From an uncultured Collinsella sp. (lineage in GTDB: Bacteria > Actinomycetota > Coriobacteriia > Coriobacteriales > Coriobacteriaceae), in contig CATWCP010000074.1 in NCBI GenBank assembly GCA_958349325.1, positions 1-5,626 of the forward strand: a stretch of 5,626 nt of DNA, written 5' to 3'. The position numbers and the translations under genes are program-made. Below the pieces are notes generated by a model. It worked only from the letters and a program-made list of their open reading frames with translations, was not told the DNA's origin and did not search any database. This document shows, piece by piece, positions 5,611 to 5,626 of the stretch (positions are counted from its first letter, which is position 1; the number at the start of each line of letters is the position of its first letter).

Positions 5611-5626
5611 TAACGTGTTTAACGTG
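5611..5626. repeat. Short direct repeat upstream of the DUF1836 gene
   Basis: TAACGTG occurs twice (5611-5617 and 5620-5626), separated by TT, giving a period of 9 bases and cut by the window edge. It lies 6 bases before the assigned ATG on the - strand, where a ribosome site would be expected but is not seen. It could be part of a protein-binding site or chance; if the gene starts further upstream it is simply coding sequence. Confidence 0.3.

Overview
The window looks like chromosomal DNA of a high-GC Gram-positive bacterium, most likely a Coriobacteriia member such as Collinsella (by inference). The evidence is a GarA/OdhI-type FHA protein followed directly by an FtsR-type MerR regulator, an arrangement typical of Actinobacteria. 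Alongside it sit genes common in gut anaerobes: a secreted coiled-coil NlpC/P60 hydrolase, DegV and a DUF1836 protein. There are seven protein genes, six on the + strand and one on the - strand. I see no RNA genes, insertion sequences, CRISPR arrays or phage genes.

Layout. Positions 1-97 hold a leader with a candidate -10 box. Positions 98-802 encode a CDP-alcohol phosphatidyltransferase (membrane phospholipid synthesis). A short gap with a second candidate -10 precedes a run of four co-directional genes: the GarA/OdhI-like FHA protein (869-1303), the FtsR-like regulator (1307-2185), adenine phosphoribosyltransferase apt (2226-2756) and a secreted NlpC/P60 peptidoglycan hydrolase (2789-3916). 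Gaps within this run are 3, 40 and 32 bases with no terminator, so it is probably one operon, closed by the hairpin plus T-tract at 3941-3978. The 164-base gap at 3917-4080 also holds a perfect 14-bp inverted repeat and the promoter of a DegV-family gene (4081-4947). DegV and the convergent DUF1836 regulator gene (5021-5605, - strand) share a strong bidirectional terminator.

How the genes fit together. The phosphatidyltransferase, FHA protein and MerR regulator recall the M. tuberculosis region pgsA2 (Rv1822) ... garA (Rv1827)-Rv1828 and C. glutamicum odhI-ftsR. In those species GarA/OdhI is a Ser/Thr-kinase-controlled switch on 2-oxoglutarate and glutamate metabolism, and FtsR regulates ftsZ and growth. 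Here the block continues into purine salvage and a cell-wall hydrolase, so it may link carbon/nitrogen status, division and wall remodelling; that link is inference. The most notable observation is that the FHA protein keeps the PknB-type phospho-threonine but has alanine where mycobacterial GarA has the PknG-type threonine.

Nothing in the window is clearly a wholly new system. The items most worth following up are this regulatory block and the unexplained inverted repeat in front of degV.
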